From: Oscillospiraceae bacterium
GTDB taxonomy: Bacteria; Bacillota; Clostridia; Oscillospirales; CAG-272
Reading direction: 5' to 3'
Length of the DNA: 8,543 nt
Assembly (NCBI GenBank): GCA_015065205.1
Contig: SVQS01000079.1
Coordinates: 1-8,543, forward strand
Shown here one piece after another: positions 5,952-8,543 of this stretch. The notes beneath the pieces were generated by a model, which was not told where the DNA came from, did not search any database, and saw only the letters and a program-made list of their open reading frames with translations. The translations under genes were made by a program, and so were the position numbers. How positions within the stretch are numbered: position 1 is the first letter of the stretch; the number at the start of each line of letters is the position of its first letter.

Positions 5952-5980
5952 TGGACAAATAATTTTTTTCGTGTTATAAT
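5952..5980 (+). promoter_or_regulatory. Sigma-A-type promoter of the MBL hydrolase-gltX-glnS operon
   Basis: TGGACA (5952-5957, five of six), exactly 17 bases, perfect TATAAT (5975-5980). The expected start is near 5987, about 30 bases before the ATG. No T-box or other tRNA-sensing leader fits in this short leader, although the operon carries two aminoacyl-tRNA synthetases. Confidence 0.85.
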
Positions 5981-6015
5981 ATAGGGTAAAGTTGATTTGC
6001 AGAGGGGGCTGAATA

Positions 6016-6630
6016 ATGGAAATTTACAATCTTTTTCCCGGTTCTTTCGGCTCAAACTGCTATCTGCTCATCAGTGGCGACAAGGCCGCTGTGGTTGACC
6101 CTTCGGCAGATGCCGACGTCATTTTGCAAAAAGTCGCCGAGCACGGCGCAACTTTGCAATACATTCTATTAACGCACGGGCACTTTGACCACATCTGCTC
6201 GCTTGATACGCTCCGCGAGAAAACCGGTGTTCCTGCCCATATTCACATGGGTGATGCAGATATGCCGTCGGATGCTCACAAAAATGCATTTTATATCTTT
6301 TTCGGACAGAACCGTACCTATCGGACTCCTGAAAAAACACTTGGCGAGGGCGATGTACTGATGCTTGGTAAGGAGCAAATTCGTATGCTCCACACCCCCG
6401 GTCACACCGAAGGCTCGGTGTGCTATTTGTGTGGGGATGACATCCTGATCACGGGTGACACACTCTTTGATCGCGGATTTGGTCGCTACGATTTGTATGG
6501 CGGCGATCCCTACAAGCTTCGCCAATCTCTTGCGCGACTTTCGATGCTTGACCACTCTCTTATCATCTATCCGGGTCATGGCTCTCCAACCGACCTCGGT
6601 GATGCAGTGCAAAACTGCGCACTACTTTGA
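6016..6630 (+). CDS. Metallo-beta-lactamase-fold hydrolase, glyoxalase II-like (204 aa)
   Basis: Small cytoplasmic binuclear metal hydrolase of the glyoxalase II/YcbL-like group. All metal ligands are present: THGHFDH (His54, His56, Asp58, His59), His130 in HTPGHTEGS, Asp148 in TGDTLF, and His188 in YPGHG. The N-terminal FGSNCYLL and VVDPSAD strands are typical of the single-domain form. It lacks the C-terminal helical domain that binds glutathione in true glyoxalase II, so the substrate is probably another thioester or ester and cannot be named. AGGGGG (6003-6008) is seven bases before the ATG. First gene of a likely operon with gltX, which begins 36 bases after this stop without a promoter or terminator in between. 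The pairing with tRNA synthetases may be only transcriptional. Confidence 0.93.
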   Translation: MEIYNLFPGSFGSNCYLLISGDKAAVVDPSADADVILQKVAEHGATLQYILLTHGHFDHICSLDTLREKTGVPAHIHMGDADMPSDAHKNAFYIFFGQNRTYRTPEKTLGEGDVLMLGKEQIRMLHTPGHTEGSVCYLCGDDILITGDTLFDRGFGRYDLYGGDPYKLRQSLARLSMLDHSLIIYPGHGSPTDLGDAVQNCALL

Positions 6631-6666
6631 CTTTGTCAATTTCCACAAGAAAGGATTTCACATATT

Positions 6667-8349
6667 ATGGATTATCAAAAGCTTGCCGAACTTCTCTTCC
6701 CAAATGTAACCGAAACTCCTGCGGATGTAGAAGCCAAATTCCCGCCCCGCAATCTTCCCGAGGGTGCAAAGGTTACTCGTTTTGCTCCCAGCCCTACGGG
6801 ATTTGTACACTTTGGCGGTCTCTTCCCCTCTACTATTGGCGAACGCCTCGCACATCAAAGCGGCGGTGTATTTTACTTGCGTATTGAGGATACCGATGCA
6901 AAGCGTGAGGTTGACGGCGCGGCTGAAGGTCTCATTCGCACACTTGCACACTATGGCGTATGCTTTGACGAGGGTGCTGTAATTGGTGAGAACGGCAAGA
7001 TTTGTGACAAGGGCATTTACGGTCCCTATAAGCAAAGCCAACGCGGTCCCATCTATCACGTGTTTGCCAAGCAACTCGTTAGTCAGGGCAAGGCTTATCC
7101 TGTGTTCACCACAAAAGAAGAGCTTGAGGCTCTTAACGCGGTGGACAAGAAGGCAGAAATAAAAGCCAAAGACTGGCACGAGGATCAAACCGAACAACGT
7201 GAAAAAATGCTGGCGGCTCGCAACATCACCATCGACGAGGTAGAAGCCAATCTTGCCGAGGGAAATCCCTTCGTTTTGCGCCTTTTGGCTGACGGTGACC
7301 CCGAAAAGAAAACGCCCTTTACCGATCTTGTAAAGGGTAAATTGGAAATTCCCGAAAACGATGAGGACTTCGTTCTGCTCAAATCCGACGGAATCCCCAC
7401 CTATCACTTTGCACACGCAGTGGACGACCACCTGATGGGCACGACACACGTTATTCGCGGTGAGGAATGGCTCCCCAGCCTTTCCAAGCATATTATGCTG
7501 TTCCGTTACCTTGGCTTTAAGCTTCCCAAATATTTGCACATTGCGCAAATTATGCGCCTTGACGAGAACGGCAACAAGAAAAAACTCTCCAAGCGCGATA
7601 TGGGTGCAAATATGGACGATTACAGCCGTATGGGTTACGCTCCTGCTTGCGTTTGCGAATACATTATGACGCTTCTCAACTCCAACTATGAGGAATGGCA
7701 CGCACAAAATGCAGACAAGCCCTACACCGACTTCCCCTTCAACATCAAAAAGATGAGTGTTTCGGGTTGTCTGTTTGACTTTAACAAGCTCAATGACGTC
7801 AGCAAAAACGTCATCTCCCGTATGAGTGCAAAAGAGGTTACCGAGCAAGTTACTGCTTGGGCTTTGCAATTTGATCCCGAATTTGGCGAAAAGCTCGCTC
7901 GCGATCCCGCGTTCACAGAATCCATCTTTGCTATCGGTCGCGGTGGTAAGAAGCCGAGAAAAGACCTGGCTACTTGGGCCGATGCCAAGCCTTATATGGG
8001 ATTCTTCTTTGACGGCAAGCAAGAGGATGCTTACCCCCATGATTTTGACCGCGCCGACATCAAGGCAGCACTTGAAAAGTTCCTCGCCACATTTGATATA
8101 GCTGATGATATGAATACTTGGTTTGAAAAGATCAAAGCAATTGCACGCGAGATCGGTTATGCAGACGATATGAAAGCATACAAGGCATCACCCGAGGAAT
8201 ATCGCGGCAGTATTGCCGATGTCAGTATGTTTTTGCGCGTAGCGGTTACGGGTAAAATGAATGCTCCCGATCTTTACACCGTTATGCAGATTCTTGGCAA
8301 ATGCAACACCGTTTGCCGTATTGAAAGCATGATTGAAAGACTGGATTAA
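6667..8349 (+). CDS. gltX: Glutamyl-tRNA synthetase, long clostridial form (560 aa)
   Basis: Class I enzyme that joins glutamate to tRNA-Glu using ATP. The HIGH-type motif is HFGG (48-51) in FAPSPTGFVHFGGL, and the KMSKS-type motif is KLSKR (306-310). YLRIEDTDAKRE (70-81) and GIPTYHFAHAVDDHLMGTTH (242-261) are classic GluRS catalytic-domain blocks, followed by IRGEEWLPSLSKHI. The C-terminal half is the helical anticodon-binding region. It is longer than the usual 480 or so residues, partly through about 30 extra residues before the first motif. The Arg that usually follows HIGG (as in GGAR) is absent (HFGGLFPST). The ATG at 6667 has AAGGA (6651-6655) 11 bases upstream, a slightly long spacer. 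Together with glnS just downstream it implies separate charging of tRNA-Glu and tRNA-Gln, in which case this enzyme should be specific for tRNA-Glu. Confidence 0.95.
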   Translation: MDYQKLAELLFPNVTETPADVEAKFPPRNLPEGAKVTRFAPSPTGFVHFGGLFPSTIGERLAHQSGGVFYLRIEDTDAKREVDGAAEGLIRTLAHYGVCFDEGAVIGENGKICDKGIYGPYKQSQRGPIYHVFAKQLVSQGKAYPVFTTKEELEALNAVDKKAEIKAKDWHEDQTEQREKMLAARNITIDEVEANLAEGNPFVLRLLADGDPEKKTPFTDLVKGKLEIPENDEDFVLLKSDGIPTYHFAHAVDDHLMGTTHVIRGEEWLPSLSKHIMLFRYLGFKLPKYLHIAQIMRLDENGNKKKLSKRDMGANMDDYSRMGYAPACVCEYIMTLLNSNYEEWHAQNADKPYTDFPFNIKKMSVSGCLFDFNKLNDVSKNVISRMSAKEVTEQVTAWALQFDPEFGEKLARDPAFTESIFAIGRGGKKPRKDLATWADAKPYMGFFFDGKQEDAYPHDFDRADIKAALEKFLATFDIADDMNTWFEKIKAIAREIGYADDMKAYKASPEEYRGSIADVSMFLRVAVTGKMNAPDLYTVMQILGKCNTVCRIESMIERLD

Positions 8350-8378
8350 GGCTTTAAGAAAGGTTTTGGATAACGAAA

Positions 8379-8543
8379 ATGGCTGAAGTTGAAAAGAATT
8401 TTATACACGATATTATTGATCAGGATCTGACTGCTAATCCCGGCTTGAAGATCCACACCCGCTTTCCGCCCGAGCCCAACGGATATCTGCACATCGGCTC
8501 GGTAAAGGCGATTTGCGTCAACACAGACGTTGCCAACAAATAC
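8379..8543 (+). CDS. glnS: Glutaminyl-tRNA synthetase, first 55 residues, cut by window edge
   Basis: Class I enzyme that joins glutamine to tRNA-Gln. The visible part has the GlnRS hallmark TRFPPEPNGYLHIG (27-40) followed by SVKAICVN. The ATP-binding HIGH motif reads HIGS here, with Ser in the last position. The ATG at 8379 is the only usable start: the frame is closed by TAA at 8355 and no start codon lies between. The ribosome binding site is weak: AAAGG (8358-8362) is 16 bases away and GGA (8368-8370) is eight bases away. It follows gltX by 29 bases, so the two are almost surely co-transcribed. GlnRS is not universal in Firmicutes, many of which use the GatCAB amidotransferase route, so this gene is informative about the lineage. 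Confidence 0.95.
   Translation, partial: MAEVEKNFIHDIIDQDLTANPGLKIHTRFPPEPNGYLHIGSVKAICVNTDVANKY

Noticed and set aside
5981..6015. T-box riboswitch controlling gltX and glnS
   Set aside because: The leader from the predicted start is only about 30 bases and the 36-base gap before gltX is also too short; no T-box sequence is visible.
6658..8040. A 460-codon open frame on the minus strand across gltX
   Set aside because: It is fully antisense to a clear glutamyl-tRNA synthetase, has no ribosome binding site of note and resembles no known protein; long antisense frames arise from the codon bias of the real gene.

Overview
The window looks like chromosomal DNA from a spore-forming member of the Clostridia, probably an uncultured gut-type lineage. 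The evidence is an HrcA/CIRCE-controlled hrcA-grpE-dnaK operon, a DnaK without the extra N-terminal segment of Gram-negative DnaK, a SpoIIID sporulation regulator, strong AGGAGG-type ribosome binding sites, and TTGACA/TATAAT promoters with 17-18 base spacers. No mobile element, CRISPR array, tRNA or rRNA was seen. The genus cannot be named from the sequence alone.

Left part (1-2750, minus strand): the class I heat-shock operon. Transcription starts at a sigma-A promoter near 2719-2747, crosses a perfect CIRCE operator (2681-2707), and reads hrcA, grpE and dnaK. dnaK runs off the left edge of the window. grpE begins inside the end of hrcA and is probably translationally coupled to it. HrcA represses the operon through CIRCE, and DnaK with GrpE (and presumably a DnaJ beyond the edge) forms the chaperone machine.

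Middle (2801-5140): a six-helix membrane protein of unknown function (minus strand) ends in a UUCG-tetraloop terminator just upstream of the hrcA promoter. It is divergent from a cytoplasmic M14 zinc carboxypeptidase (plus strand) of the gamma-D-glutamyl-diamino-acid type. spoIIID (minus strand) converges on the peptidase, leaving a 103-base AT-rich gap that holds a hairpin and a good-looking but orphan plus-strand promoter.

Right part (5149-8543, plus strand): a SpoU/TrmH-family RNA 2'-O-methyltransferase, then a strong promoter driving a metallo-beta-lactamase-fold hydrolase, a long-form glutamyl-tRNA synthetase (gltX) and the start of glutaminyl-tRNA synthetase (glnS, cut by the right edge). 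The adjacent gltX and glnS imply direct charging of tRNA-Gln in this organism.

Nothing here demands a new biological system. The best leads are a 17-base inverted copy of one CIRCE arm fused to the terminator upstream of hrcA, the orphan promoter antisense to spoIIID, and family-level changes in catalytic motifs of the methyltransferase, the peptidase and both tRNA synthetases.
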